Assembly (NCBI GenBank): GCA_035048815.1 | Contig: JAUCBN010000021.1 | Location: 2,945,501-3,009,500, forward strand | Source of the DNA: Abelmoschus esculentus | Lineage: Eukaryota > Streptophyta > Magnoliopsida > Malvales > Malvaceae | Direction: 5' to 3' | Length of the DNA: 64,000 nucleotides | Shown here: positions 45,171-56,803 of the stretch, piece after piece | How the letters are laid out: each line of letters begins with the position of its first letter | Numbering within the stretch: the stretch's first letter is position 1 | Notes under the pieces: model-generated | Told to the model about the DNA's origin: nothing | Seen by the model: the letters and a program-made list of their open reading frames with translations, nothing else | The model's database searches: none | Translations under genes and position numbers: made by a program

Positions 45171-47162
45171 TTTGTACTCGGCTCCTCTTTTGTTTTGGAG
45201 ACACATTCACCACCTATCAAGTTTCGTCTCATAAATATTTCTCCTTTTTTTTTCTTTTCTTTTTTATGATGTCTCGGTTCTATCGGTCTGATCATCGAAA
45301 GGTTCATCAAATGTGATGGTCTGAAATGTTAACCTCTTTGGTCAAAATTTTTTCTTTTCCTTCTTTCTGTTGGAAGGTGGTATTCAAATGAACGTTCTAT
45401 AGAAGGTGCAAAGATGCACAAAATCTTTGTTGGGGTCATCTTTCTTGACCACTATCTGTCTTTTCCTATAAGACGATTGTTCATTAAAAAGAATGATACA
45501 TGAGCATTTTCATTATGCATGTATGTATGATGTATGTTTGGGATTGAAAAATCCAATCTATCTGTAGGTATGAAATGATATTATGTTAACTCTGTTTCCA
45601 AAAGGTTGATGCCCTGATCCTCATTCGGTTGACCATGTAGGCTTCATTTATTAAACTTTGACATCTTTGGTCATTTCTGATCTGATCTCTGATTCTGTCA
45701 TTTTGCAGACAATGATGCCCCACTTATATTCTTTGTATTCTCGTCTGGATCAATATGAAGGTTGATCGGACGTCTTTGTGTCCTGATTTCATTTATGTTC
45801 TCGTCAAAGTACCTCAATGACGGTTGACTCTCAATTTTCTTTCATTCTTGGAAAAAAGATTTTATTTGTATGTATTTCAATATGCAAGAAAAACTTTGAA
45901 AAATGTATGGATTTAGAAGTTCATTGCAAAACAATTTAAAACATATTTGTTTTCCTGAATGTCAAATGCAATGTCATATTTGCCAAAATCTGACAAAGAA
46001 AAACTCTAATGAAGAGTATATTTAAAGGATCCTCGACTATTACAAGGATATAGACAAATATGTAGTCTCTTCTAGACTTTTGGGTTTTCAAAAGGAACAT
46101 ACCCTTTCCTAAAGGCTACCCCTTTTGTATGGCTCTCATTATCTCACTCTCTCATCTTTCCCCATCCTTCCCTCATTTAGGTGTCGATCAAGCACTTCGA
46201 AGTTCGACGTTCCTTGAAGCAAGGTTAACCGTTAGGCGAAAGTGTGATATGAAGACAATATCATTTAGTTTGGATGTCCCTGAATGATCAGAATGGCCTT
46301 TGAAAGCTTGTAAGACCTGGGTCCGTGACCAATGTAAATGTATCTGTGTATTTATGATTTGTATACTTCTAATATTCTTTCTGTTTTCTTTTTTCTTTTT
46401 TTTCTTTTTTCTTCTTTTTTTCTTTTTTCTATTTTTTTCTTTCTTTCTTTTTTTACCAAAAATAACAATCTTCAGGCCGACTTATCTCAGGTGTGCTTTA
46501 ATATTTGCTTTTATGTAAATCTGTGAGATCCTAAGGTATCTAGAATGAGGATTTTTTTACTCATCTTTGCCTCATTCTTTCTGGTTGAATTTTTGCTTCT
46601 GAATTGCTTGATCCATATATGAAGTGTGTACAACATTATTTCCTTCATATTTTTTCTTCTTTCAAGTTTCTGAATGCGTCACCAGATTGAAGTATTTCCC
46701 GATTATTCACCGCTTGAACTCGATCGTCTTTGTGCAAATTGTTGATATTGCTTGGATTCAATCACCTTTATGTGATCTCCTGATGTTGTGCTCTGCCAAA
46801 ATCCTCTTTTACTTGATTCGGACTCGTTTCGGCCTTCCGATTGTCATTTTGTTTTTTTATTTTCTTTTCTTTTTTCTTTTTTCTTTTTTTCTCTTTTCTC
46901 TTTTCTCTCTCTCTTTTTTTTGTGTCTTAGCTCTTGACTATTTCTTGCTGATAGTCTTCCGATTTTAATATCTAATTTGTCTGATCTTGCCTCTTTATTC
47001 AGATAAGGTAAGAGAATGTCATTCGTCATCTTATTCAGGAAGTCCTGAGAAGGTCTTCAGGGGATAGAAATTTAAGGTCGACTCTCGCCTCAAAGATCTT
47101 GATCAACAAGTGTGAGTAGGAATTTTCTTAAACATGGGAACTGCCCATTATCTATTCGCTCT

Positions 47163-47467
47163 ATAAAACACGTTTTTTGTGGCGTTTGTAAACAAAAACG
47201 TCGTTATAGAATATATTTTTTGCGGCGTTTATAAATAAAAACGTCGCTACAGAACACGTTATTTGTGGCGTTTGTAAACAAAAACATCATTATAGGTCTT
47301 GACTTTTTGCGGCGTTTTTGGAGAAAAAACGCCACAAACTATTACGGCGGTGGTTCTAGCGACATTTCTTGCGGCGTTTTTTTTAGCGGCAGAAAATTTT
47401 TTAGCGGCGCTAAAAAACACCACAATAAAACTAAAAAACGTCGCGAAAGATTTGTTTTGCTGTAGTA
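47163..47467. mobile_element. CACTA-type (En/Spm) element end with subterminal repeats
   Basis: Three units of about 43 bp carry GTGGCGTTTGTAAACAAAAACG or variants. GCGGCGTTTTT/AAAAACGCC inverted motifs follow. The right edge read on the minus strand is TACTACAGCAAAAC, close to the CACTACAGCAAAA terminus of plant CACTA elements (first base changed). GCGGCG-type subterminal repeats are typical of the superfamily. The opposite terminus was not found, so this may be a single end or a deletion derivative. Confidence 0.6.
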
Positions 47468-48693
47468 TTTGGATCTTGGTGCGAGTAGGAAGTCCTACAC
47501 CTTAATGATGCAAGCATACACCTTCGCCAAGTTATAGTAATTTGGATATTGATCCTACAGGGACTGGATACCCACGCAGCTTATCCTTCCTACAGTAAGA
47601 AAAGTAAAAACATAAGTAATTTATCGAAGTATGATTAACTAAAATAATGAAAGATAACTATAATTAATTAATTAGAACTCAAAATATGATGGAAAAGCTT
47701 TGTTAGATTGTTTCGTAGTGTGGAATCCAGTTGCATAATATTCTCGTCCTATTAATGTAGAAGGTTGAAGTGCCGCCTCGGTGAGTCGTTAAAGGGGGTT
47801 ACCTTGGCTGCCTTGGCAGGTTTTGCCTTGTCGATAAGTCAACAACTCATAGTTCGATGGAACATCCTTTATTGTCTCCTCCTTATCCCTAATTTGGAGT
47901 AGTATTGAGGGTCACGTCTTTATAATACCTCCCAGCGTGAATCAAGGGTGAACAACAACCAATGGTATGTTTCATTTTAGTTAATGAAATTTTGGTTGGC
48001 TTAACTTTAAGCCGGATTAGCCGATGCCCAAGAGTAAAGACCGTATTCACTTGTTTCGTAAGCCTAACTATCTCTAGTTTAGACAAATAGGTTTTTTCTT
48101 GCAAATTTATCTTTTGAGCTCGTATGCAAGAAAGAGTAATTACCAAGAACGAAAAACTATGAATCTAAATTTTGAATTTACATTAATAAAACTTGAATAA
48201 AGATATAACCTTCTTCCACAAATACTCCACAAAATAAAATAAGCCTATGGAAGAAATTAGAACATGATAATGGTAGTGGCGGTTATAATTCTAATCGGTG
48301 AAAATGAGTTGTTTCTTATAAACCTAGGGGTCAGTTTATATAGTTCAAGCGTAGGTTGTTTTCAATTTCATTTTCAGGAATGTAGGATTTATCAAAGGAG
48401 CAAAGTTATAGCTTTGAGGATTCTACCATGTCCGGCAAGCCTGCCTCTTTGCGTAAAAAATGAAAGGAAGTTCCGGGATTCTTTATCATAATATGAACGA
48501 CTAGATTTTGAGTCCTATACATCATAATTGCATCTTCCATTTAGTTAGTGAATGATGATGAGACTGAGTAGAACAATATCCATTGATCTGTGAGAGAATA
48601 GGCTCTTCTAAGCTTTCATGGGAAATAATTCCAGGATTACAATGACCATACAGGTTTCCTTTGCAACATGAATGGGGGAGGATTTCATGGGAT
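47468..48693. other. Unrecognised repeat-like DNA
   Basis: There is no ORF with family features; the frames at 47889-48146 and 48264-48491 are short and unsupported. The phrase GGATATTGATCCTACAGGGACTGG (47535) has the look of retroelement non-coding DNA, but I cannot place it. It lies between a CACTA end and an LTR-like unit, so it is probably transposon-derived. Confidence 0.4.
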
Positions 48694-50451
48694 TGTCATT
48701 ATAATAGCCATTTTAAAAAAATAACCAAAATTTAAAAACCCAAACATTTTATTAATAAACAATCCAAATATAATACAAACTCATGACCCAAATCTAATAA
48801 CCCAACCCATATCCAATGCTTAATTACAAAAGCCCAACCCAATAACCAAAACTCATCTGATAACCCTAATTACAACCAAATTAAACCCTAACTAATCCTA
48901 ACCAACCTCAACCTTCATTATCCATAACAATTGGTCGCGCGTGGCCGTCACGCAAGACTGTTAGAATCACGCGCGAATAACCACTGTCTTGGATTTGACC
49001 CCGGATCTGCTCCACTGTCGCGTCAACTCGAACCTTCAAAAGAACAAAACATCATCATATTTGAAAATTTTAGATTTTTAGCAGTGATATTTACGTTAAA
49101 ATATATACAAATCCGGGCTATAAATGTCGGATTAAAGCATTGTAATCCCGGTTATAAGAAATCAGAAAGAAAAAAAAAACATATTCGAAGCAAAGAGAGT
49201 AGAAAAATCACTCCTAACTCAAAACCAAATCGGATCAAGAGAGTCAAATCGAAACTAAATCGGAAGAGGAAAATAGGTAAAAAATAATAGGGATTCGAAT
49301 ATTTATCGTTAGATCTAGACACATGCATTTGGATTTTTGAAATTTAAAAGTCGGATTCGGATTCTCCTCGTTGAAGGCTTTTGAAAAGTGGTAAACTTTC
49401 CCTCTCCGATGACCGATGACCGATGACGGCGAACGACGTCGTGTTCCACCGGCGACCAAAAGGCTCTAGAGAACCCAAGAGCTTCTCTGATAGATCCTTT
49501 CCTTTGTTTGAAACAAAATGAGGATGAAGGCCAATCTTCATCAAATAATGGGCCGAATTCGAAAAGGCGTCATTTTGGCGGCTCGTTACAGGACCCAAAA
49601 CGATGGTGTTTCATCCTTGCTGTCCCGAGACTGACCCGTTCGCCCGATCCCGGCCCGTGCTTAATCCAGATTGAGGGAAAAATCATACGCGCAGTCTCTG
49701 AAGTTTCATTATCCTTGCATTCGACCCTTCAGTTTGCTTTTCCTTCGATTTTAGTCATTGTTATCATTATTTTAGCCCTATTTTTATATTTTATTCAATT
49801 TGGTCACCGATTTTATTATTTTATATAATTTTAACCCCATAATTTTTTTTTTTGCAGATTAGTTCATATTATTATATTATTTTGTTATTATACTATTATT
49901 ATAGTTATTATTATCTTTATTATTATTATTTTCACTATTTTGTTTTATTATTACTATATTAATTATTATTAAAATATAATGTTGTATATTTATTATTTAC
50001 TTTACCTTTTATTTCGTTTATTTTATTAAAAATTATTATCCCGACATATTCTATTGGGAGTAACATATCGGTCTTCGGGTGTTATCTTCTTTGAATTGTC
50101 GTGGATATTAGGATTAAATATGCATTTTAAAATTAAAATTAATTTAAATTTTATATTTTCTTAAATAATTACGATGTAAACCTTTTAGGTGCCAATTTTT
50201 TGGCGTTATGGGGTGTTAATCCTTCCCCAAACGTAATCAATTCCCAAGTCCAATTTTCTCTGGGGGGTTTTTTCGGTGTCCGATCCAACTTTTTGAACGG
50301 TCGATGATGATTTCAACCAACCAACTAATTTTCAAATTTTAACGATATTCCAATAGGAGTGACATCATATTCTTCATGTGTCATCTTCTCGAGATACCAA
50401 ATTTTCAAATACTTTCGAATTATTTTAAAATTTCAAGAAAAATTCGCTACA
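48694..50451 (+). repeat. LTR-like unit, probably solo LTR of Ogre-type family
   Basis: It starts near TGTCATTATAATAGCC and ends AAATTCGCTACA. Near the end, AGGTGCCAATTTTTTGGCG, a TAATCCTTCCCC block and CTCTGGGGGGTTTTTTCGGTGTC follow the same order as the LTR ends at 16510-16640 and 43200-43350. A GC-richer centre (49390-49680) parallels that of the first LTR. The 5-bp flanks do not match and no primer-binding site follows, so boundaries are tentative. The frames at 48931-49828 are not supported as genes. Confidence 0.55.
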
Positions 50452-50518
50452 GTCCCCAAATCCAGTTGTTCCAAAACAAAATTTTGTAGCGCCATACTCA
50501 ATTGAAGTCCTTATGAAC

Positions 50519-50872
50519 GAGAAATTATTCTATGGACCGGTTCCACCACGTTATCCATGGTCCTTAAGAACAAAAAACAAATCTATATCATCATTTTTAC
50601 ACATCATCTGCACACTTATAATTTTAATTTCCAAATTATCTCTATAAATAAAATATATTAAAATTAAAAAATGATGACGTGGATTTTTTTATTCTAAACC
50701 CAAACCCTAATCTCTAAACTCTAACCCTAAACCCTAAACCTTAACCCTAAACCCTAAATAAAATATATTAAAATTAAAAAATGATGATGTGAATTTGTTT
50801 TTTAATTAGGATTTAGGGTTTAAGGTTTAGGGTTTAGGGTTAGGGTTTAGGGTTAAGGTTTAGTGTTTAGGG

Positions 50873-50911
<39 letters not shown>

Positions 50912-51102
50912 TAGGATTTAGAATAAAAAACAAATCCACGTCATCATTTTTTTAAATTTTAATATATTTTATTTAGAGAGATGATTTAGAAATTAAAATT
51001 ATGAGTGTGCAGATGATGTGTAAAAAATGATGACGTGAATTTGTTTTTTGTTTTTAAGGACCATAGATGATGTGGTGGAACCGGTTCATAGAATAATTTC
51101 TC
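50519..51102. mobile_element. Hairpin MITE with telomere-motif core
   Basis: A near-perfect 584-bp palindrome. The outer arms start GAGAAATTATTCTATGGACC (left) and GAGAAATTATTCTATGAACC (right, complementary strand), and stay alignable past CACATCATCTGCACACT and AAATAAAATATATTAAAATT. At the centre are CCCTAAACCCTAA-type runs (50690-50757) facing TTTAGGGTTAGGG runs (50815-50925). Flanks CTTATGAAC and CTTTGAAC are similar but not a clean duplication. The long TIRs suggest a MULE-type element. Confidence 0.8.
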
Positions 51103-51260
51103 CTTTGAACAAGGATTAACAATCTTTCTTATTTATAAATACCTTGTAAACCGATTGGATGCAAAAATAGAACAAAAAGTGAATAATAGTAAAACAAATT
51201 ACGTAAATAATTTTATTTCAAGGCAAGTTATTTTTTATTACACCATATGCTTGGTTGACA

Positions 51261-51330
<70 letters not shown>
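51261..51330 (+). repeat. (ATT)n microsatellite
   Basis: About 22 uninterrupted ATT/TTA units. The open frame at 51155-51412 is a by-product of this array. Confidence 0.95.
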
Positions 51331-51360
51331 CATAAATGTACTTTGTCTTAATTTGATCAA

Positions 51361-52720
51361 TCAGTTTGTCTTAATTTGTGTCGGACAACGAGGGAAAACA
51401 TCTCCTTGGTAAGACAGTCTAACATTAGCACATGAAGCACGTGTACGATCTTCTTCTTCAGCCCTTAAAGTCACGTTCTGCAAATGGATCCTTTGGCACG
51501 GAACGCTCTGGCTGCAATTCATTGTTATGGCCACGTCGGAAGCACTGCTTCCTCTGATATTCTGGTAAAACACATCGCTCACTTGCACAGCTGAGACCTG
51601 CATGCATGCATACATACTAAATCAATGCTTTGTTGTATATACAATTAGGTGATAGAGGTGAAGAATTTTAACCTGTTGGGTACATGGATCACAATAATTT
51701 TGATCAATAATGATAGGGTTAGTGACGTTGTTCATCTCAATGTTTTGGAACGTGATGTTCTTGGCAAATTCCGATCGGCCTTGTAATAGAAATTCGATCA
51801 TGTTAACTTAAAGACACTATTAGGAGTAGTAATAAATTCTAAACATAGACCGCAAAACGAATACGAAAAATCATAGGTAACCAACTGAGATCAGCAAGTT
51901 AAGAAGGTAGTGGAAAGTTGATGAAATTTGTTTGAAGTCGGCATATTTGTTATATTTTTACCATTAAATCATAGAAGCTTTGATTCCCATTGCAAGTATT
52001 TCGCTTCCATAAGAGCAATTTTTTCCTATAATTACAACTTCTTAGTCCAATTTTCTTTTTCACCTAATGATTTTCGGATCCGCTAACAAAATTTATGAAC
52101 TAGAATCGAATTCTTTACCTGCCATGTCTTTATTCCGACTCCGTTGGTCGTTCCCGAAAGGTTTGCATGATTCACAAATGCATTGGACACAGAAGCGGAG
52201 GAGATTTTAGCTCCTAAGCTCCCAATGCTGCAAATATAGAACAAGAAATAGAGGCAAATTTCACGTTATATGTGCATAAATGCTAAACGAAATCAAGTGT
52301 AGCTTATGTTGAATTCCAGACCTGATTCCATAGCCAGGTCCGCATGTTATATCCGTGGCATTGACATCACTCGTGCCGCTCACTATCGAGATGCAATCAT
52401 CGCCCGTCCCGATGTTGCTGTTGTTAATGCTGATATTCTGAGTTCCGGTCACATGAATTCCATCGGTGTTTGGACTGTCACCTGGTGCTTTCACTGTAAG
52501 GTTAAACGCGTTAACGTGCACACATCTTTGAAAAGAGAGATGCATTTGTTGTTGAATTACAATATTCGTGTACCGATACAATCAGTCGAAATCACTTACG
52601 AGGGTTTTGTTTATTTTGCAGGACTTTTCCCACCATGATCCACCGTTTCCATCGATGGCGCCCGTGACCCCACCTTCGACTTGTAAATTTGCAACCTTAT
52701 CGGAGTAAAGCCACCGCCTT
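51361..52720 (-). pseudogene. Decayed polygalacturonase (GH28)
   Basis: Recognisable exon pieces on the minus strand: about 52720-52622 (VEGGVTGAIDGNGGSWWEKSC), 52545-52322 (LSFQRCVHVNAF, SPNTDGIHVTG, GTGDDCISI), 52227-52119 (SIGSLGAKISSA), 51780-51673 (FAKNITFQNIEM, NYCDPCTQQ) and 51597-51361 (VSDVFYQNIRG, MNCSQSVPC, stop). It belongs to a different PG group from PG-A and PG-B. Damage: the N-terminal third is missing, and the stretch between the WW and LSFQ exons is lost. The active-site His of GPGHGI is Tyr (codon 52330-52332), and the Arg of RIK is Gly (52134-52136). The acceptor before 51780 reads CAAG where a CAG matching the frame is needed. It is non-functional as a PG. Confidence 0.85.
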
Positions 52721-52859
52721 CCGTTTCCTTTTTCATTAATTGATTTTTAAATTTTTTAACAGTCTAATTCTATCTTCAAACAATTATTTATGTCATATTA
52801 TATTATTACACAATACACATCAATATTTATATAGTTGGAAGCACATTTGTCTTCCTAAA

Positions 52860-53712
52860 AGTGAGGGGGCTTAGGACCGAAGAACTTGCATGAGTAGAAT
52901 ATGGCTTGCATGGTAGGTTTAATGCAGCAAATTACTTCTGGGAAGAATACACTTTAGATTGCTTGGATTAAATTGTATGTAATCAAGCAAGAGAATTTCT
53001 GGACTATAGAGAGTAAACAACACTTCAGTTGGTTATTCAAGAAGCTTCTCAAGTTGAGAAGTATGGCAGTGTCAGGCTTAGCTGCAGGCAGAAGTCTCCC
53101 CACAAAGAAAATCTAGAGGAGCATCCGTGAATCCAGGGGAGTAGTAGCATGGCATAAAGTGGTATGATTTGGCATGCATATCCCTAAGCATACGATGATT
53201 ACGTGGATGACAATTGGACAAGCTTCCTACGAGGGTACGGTTGGCTCGAATGGGGATAATTGATGAGGAAGGTTGTATTTTATGTAATGGTTCAGTTGAA
53301 TCCAGAGACCATTTATTCTTTGATTGCCCATTTTCCAAGCAGTTTTGGAGATTGAGTCTATGTTGTTGCGACATACGTCGGGAGGTCTTGAACTGGCCTG
53401 AGGAGCTCTCCTGGGTGGTGTTCAGGTTCAAAGGAAGGTCAGTTGCCGCTTTGATCGGTCGACTTGCATGGCAGGCTTCTCTATATTTGATATGGGAATA
53501 ACGTAACCGTAGGGTTTTTTGAGGAGTATAGAGGTCCTGCACTCAATTGTTTGATTGTCTAAATGATATTATACGCATTCGTTTACATCATAAAAATATT
53601 AGGATACGAAATGCACAAGGCGATTTATTAGTTGCTTGGGGGATTAGTTTGTAAATGAGTAGCAATTTTTACTACTTTTTTTGGATTAATAAATTATAAA
53701 GCTTATCCAAAA
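52860..53712 (+). mobile_element. LINE 3' fragment (zf-RVT region)
   Basis: GGLRTEELA near 52870 and the open frame 53214-53501 (LPTRVRLARMGI, C-x2-C in CILCNGSVESRDHLFFDCPF) match the zinc-binding region after the RT of plant LINEs. Stops are frequent elsewhere. It ends in an A-rich run near 53705. It belongs to a different LINE family from the one at 34380. The minus-strand frame 53078-53542 is a shadow. Confidence 0.75.
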
Positions 53713-53786
53713 AAAATAAACAGAGTTAAAATATTAAAAAGTTTGAGGATTAATTTATAATGAAAATTATATTTGAAATTTGAATT

Positions 53787-54190
53787 TGAATTGATTTTTG
53801 AGTCTGAATTACGAGCCACGATCGGATGTAGGAGTGGATCGGTGCTGGAACCATGAAGCAGTGTGAGTTGATGAGAAATTGGATGTAGGAGTGGATCGGT
53901 GCTGGAACCATGAAGCAGTGTGAGTTGATGAGAAGTTGGAGGCGCTGATAAGGGGTTGAGAGGCGATTTGAGGTGAAATTGAGGTGTTTGAGAGATTTTA
54001 ATTATTTTTTATAATTAAATGTTAAATAAATTAATTTTATATTTAATAATAAAAATATATTAAATTATATTAAAATATTAATAAAATAAAATTAAGTGAT
54101 CAAAATAGGTCAATGTATAAAATTCAGCGAATAAACTGATCGTTTTAAAAGTTTAGTGACCAAAATAAATTATAGAATAAAATTTAATGG
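53787..54190 (+). repeat. Dispersed repeat, inverted partner of 58150-58365
   Basis: Shared blocks in order: TTGATTTTTGAGTCTGAATT, ACGATCGGATGTAGGAGTG, AAATTATATTAAAATATTA, GATCAAAATAGGTCAATGTA and TTTAAAAGTTTAGTGACC. The partner reads the same on the minus strand, without the middle insertion and tandem copy. The pair brackets PG-B and its flanks. Confidence 0.7.
53824..53937 (+). repeat. 57-bp tandem duplication, two copies
   Basis: GGATGTAGGAGTGGATCGGT and the following bases repeat exactly at 53824 and 53881; only the last few bases differ (GAAATT against GAAGTT). It lies inside the dispersed repeat at 53787-54190. The second copy of that repeat at 58150-58365 has only one unit. Confidence 0.9.
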
Positions 54191-54448
54191 TATTTTTATT
54201 ATTTATCCTAATTATAATTTAATGATGATATTTTTTTTATTCAGCTATAATGATGATCATTTATTATTATTTCAAGTCGTTTATAGTCAGTTAACTGATA
54301 ATCTTTATCTACGAAAGAGATATTATAAGTAGTCATATCTCTCAAAATTTTAAATCAATAAAAATTAATTTACCTGCAGTAAATGTCTGCTTAATTAGTC
54401 ATGAACTCAACATAAATAAATGTAAGAATTAACCCAATGGTAAATCCT

Positions 54449-55904
54449 CTAACCCATGATTTCCAAACAATCATTAGGTTCAACTAAATCAAATGCTTTC
54501 CCTACAACATTGCTACACAACGATTGAGCAGCCTTGTTCATGTACGTCAACTTCACGTTCTGTAATTTTACTTCGGTGCATGGATTATCGGCACTGCAGT
54601 CGAATTTTATGGCTACCGGTGTCGATGATGTTCCTCGGATATCGGCATAGGTGATGTCCTTGATTTTTACTCCTGAAACCTATGATCATCGGAGAAGAAA
54701 AGGGTAAGGAACCGAATCGAAGTGGACAAGTATATGACACTAGAAACCGGACTTCTGCAATACCTGACCAGGACAGTTTTCGTTACGAGGGCAATAATTT
54801 TGGTCGATCACGATAGGGTTTTGAACGTTCATCATCACAGAATCCGTAAACCGAACCCCTTCGACAAATCCGGTACTCGGCCTCGCCCATGACTTGATTC
54901 TCAAACCATTCTGAGTGTTGGAAAATGTTGTCCTCTTCACAGTGACATTTCGGACCCCTTCCTCGTTCAAATCCTTTGCTAAACTTCCAATGCTGCAGAG
55001 TTCATGTTAAGGGAATGATAAGCGCATTGCTTCGGTTTTAGGATATGTAGCGATGGATTTCGATATATCTACCTGATGCCATGACCAGGACCGCAACTGA
55101 CTTGTTCGATCCATAAGTTCTTAGTGCCAGGGCCGATGGAGATGCAGTCGTCTCCGGTTTTAATGGAGCTGCTAAGGATTTGTACGTCTGTTGATAATTG
55201 GACATGGATGCCATCCGTGTTGGGACTATCACTGGCAGCAATGATCTTAACTCCTTGGATGTGCACATTTCGGCATCCGTTGATCGCAATGTGAAACATT
55301 TGGCTATTTAAAGACGTTATGCCGTGGATCTTGATGTTGTTCGAATTCGTAAAACGCAATGTCTGTTTTCAGACAAAATATTATTGATGTCTATGATCAT
55401 ATAAGAGAAGAAAATGCAGGACTGCAGGATAAAAGCAATGAAAGAAAACACTACCGTGGCACCGGAAGGACATGAGTTGGAATTGGAAGCTTTGCATGTC
55501 CAAAGAGACGGTCCTTTAGCATCGAACGCGCCGGCACCGGTGATGGAAACTCCGGTCACTCCTTGAAAGCTAAACCAATTTTCCGATTTTCCCAGCACTC
55601 CATAGTCCAAAGGAGCCACAATGGTGCCATCAATTCTTATAATGATCTGAGGACTTCTGCATTGGCCTTTAAAGGCCATAGAACCAACCAAGTACCGCCC
55701 CTTCGGCACATATAGGAAGCTCGAGTCAGTCGAGCCACATGCCGCATCCCATGCCCTGAGGAAACCGTTGGTCGAATCGCTTACGCCATTCGGTTTAGCC
55801 CCAAAGTTTAGAACATTAAAATTTTTCATTGCAGATGTCGAACTCGTACTCGACATAACAAGGACAATCACAACAATCCCAAGGAAAAGACCTGAAAGCT
55901 TCAT
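54449..55904 (-). CDS. Exopolygalacturonase-like, GH28 (PG-B)
   Basis: Exons on the minus strand are 55455-55904, 55073-55362, 54764-54992 and 54449-54679. They give 399 residues with the same four-exon structure and intron phases as PG-A. SPNTDG, TGDDCIS, GPGHGIS and RIKSW are all intact. The N-terminus MKLSGLFLGIVVIVLVMSS is a better signal peptide than that of PG-A, and SDSTNG keeps the common Asp. Differences from PG-A are few (GDSPN/SDSPN, ILRLS/ILSSS, NWIS/NWFS, GTFDA/GAFDA). The protein is expected in the cell wall, acting on pectin chain ends. It lies tail-to-tail with PG-A about 20 kb away. The start at 55904 is preferred over 55988, because the latter lies too close to the TATA box. 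Confidence 0.93.
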
Positions 55905-56006
55905 CGTTTTAAGTTGTGTTTGGAAGCAGAGAAAACTGTGAGAAAATGCAGAGAAAGTGGGATATCTATACACGTTGAGTTTGTACATGAATTGTGAAGC
56001 GTACGG

Positions 56007-56014
56007 TCTTTATA
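56007..56014 (-). promoter_or_regulatory. TATA box of PG-B
   Basis: TATAAAGA on the minus strand, 103 bp before the ATG at 55904, in the same context as the PG-A box. Confidence 0.65.
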
Positions 56015-56314
56015 TTATTTTTTGTGTGGATAAATGTCAAAAGTGTAGGATTTAAGAAAGCTTCAATGGCGTCCAAAGGCAGCCATTTTCAGTGTTTTTG
56101 TAATGAAATGCAGTGTACTTGGAACTGTTTGCTTGGTTTTCGATTCACCGGCGGTCTAAAATGTCTTAAAAGTGGGATTTCTGGTTCATCTCCGGTGCGG
56201 CGCAGTCATTGAATTGAATTGAATTGCAATTAAACCAACACAGATTTTGAAAATTATTCTGAGTATAAATTTTATGTCCCCTCCCTTTTCAAGTCTCCTA
56301 TTGAAAAATCTTTA

Positions 56315-56650
56315 AAAATTAAATTTTAATCACCGACCCTAATTTTTTATATCATAAATACTAAATTTTATACCTTAAAAAACATACCCTATCCTTAATT
56401 CGCTAAACTTTAGTCATAAATTCTAACCTTAAACTTTAAACCCTAAACTCACTAATTTAAAATAAAGACATCAATAAAAACACGATTAATAAGCAGATGA
56501 ATTGAAGACTCCTAGTTTGTGAACTTGAGACGCAAGAACCATACCTTACTTTGAGATTATCAATAATCTATTGTATTATTATATGTGTTAATTATTGAGA
56601 AGATTACTTATGTTTCTTTCTTTCTTGGTATAAAATTATCACAGATTTGA
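56315..56650 (-). repeat. Upstream flank of PG-B with CCCTAA-like repeat
   Basis: It contains the counterpart of 31627-31900 in reverse: a CCCTAAACTC-type repeat at 56315-56480, then AATTATTGAGAAGATTACTT and TTTCTTGGTATAAAATTATC. Homology to arm A stops near 56650. Confidence 0.85.
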
Positions 56651-56803
56651 AAAAATATCAATAAGATTATTTATTTTTTGGTAAAAGTTTTTATCAATCA
56701 ATCAACAAACGATTAAGCGACCAAAAATTTATACTATAAAAACATAAATATTCTTATTGATATTTTTTAAAATCGATGACCAACTCTATCTTAAAGTGAA
56801 ATA

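Larger units (their letters stand above)
43087..47150 (-). mobile_element. 3' remnant of a second Ogre-like element (minus strand)
   Basis: Read on the minus strand: a repeat-rich 3' tail (about 47150-44183), a polypurine tract (44168-44182) and an LTR (44167-43087). The tail has TCCTATATAGAACT-type repeats and GGCAGCC...GTGAGTCC units like those of the element at 13771. No gag, pro, RT or integrase frame is detectable, so the internal coding part is lost. Long pyrimidine tracts (46380-46460 and 46850-46920) are part of the tail. The right limit is set by the CACTA-like sequence and is approximate. Confidence 0.65.

Noticed and set aside
44689..45316. Open frames on both strands in the retroelement tail
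   Set aside because: Products of tandem repeats; no conserved domain and no codon-like pattern.
50690..50940. Interstitial telomere from chromosome fusion
   Set aside because: The motifs sit symmetrically at the tip of a 584-bp hairpin element, with both orientations present, so a MITE core explains them better.
51155..51412. Leucine-run open frame
   Set aside because: Translation of the (ATT)n microsatellite.
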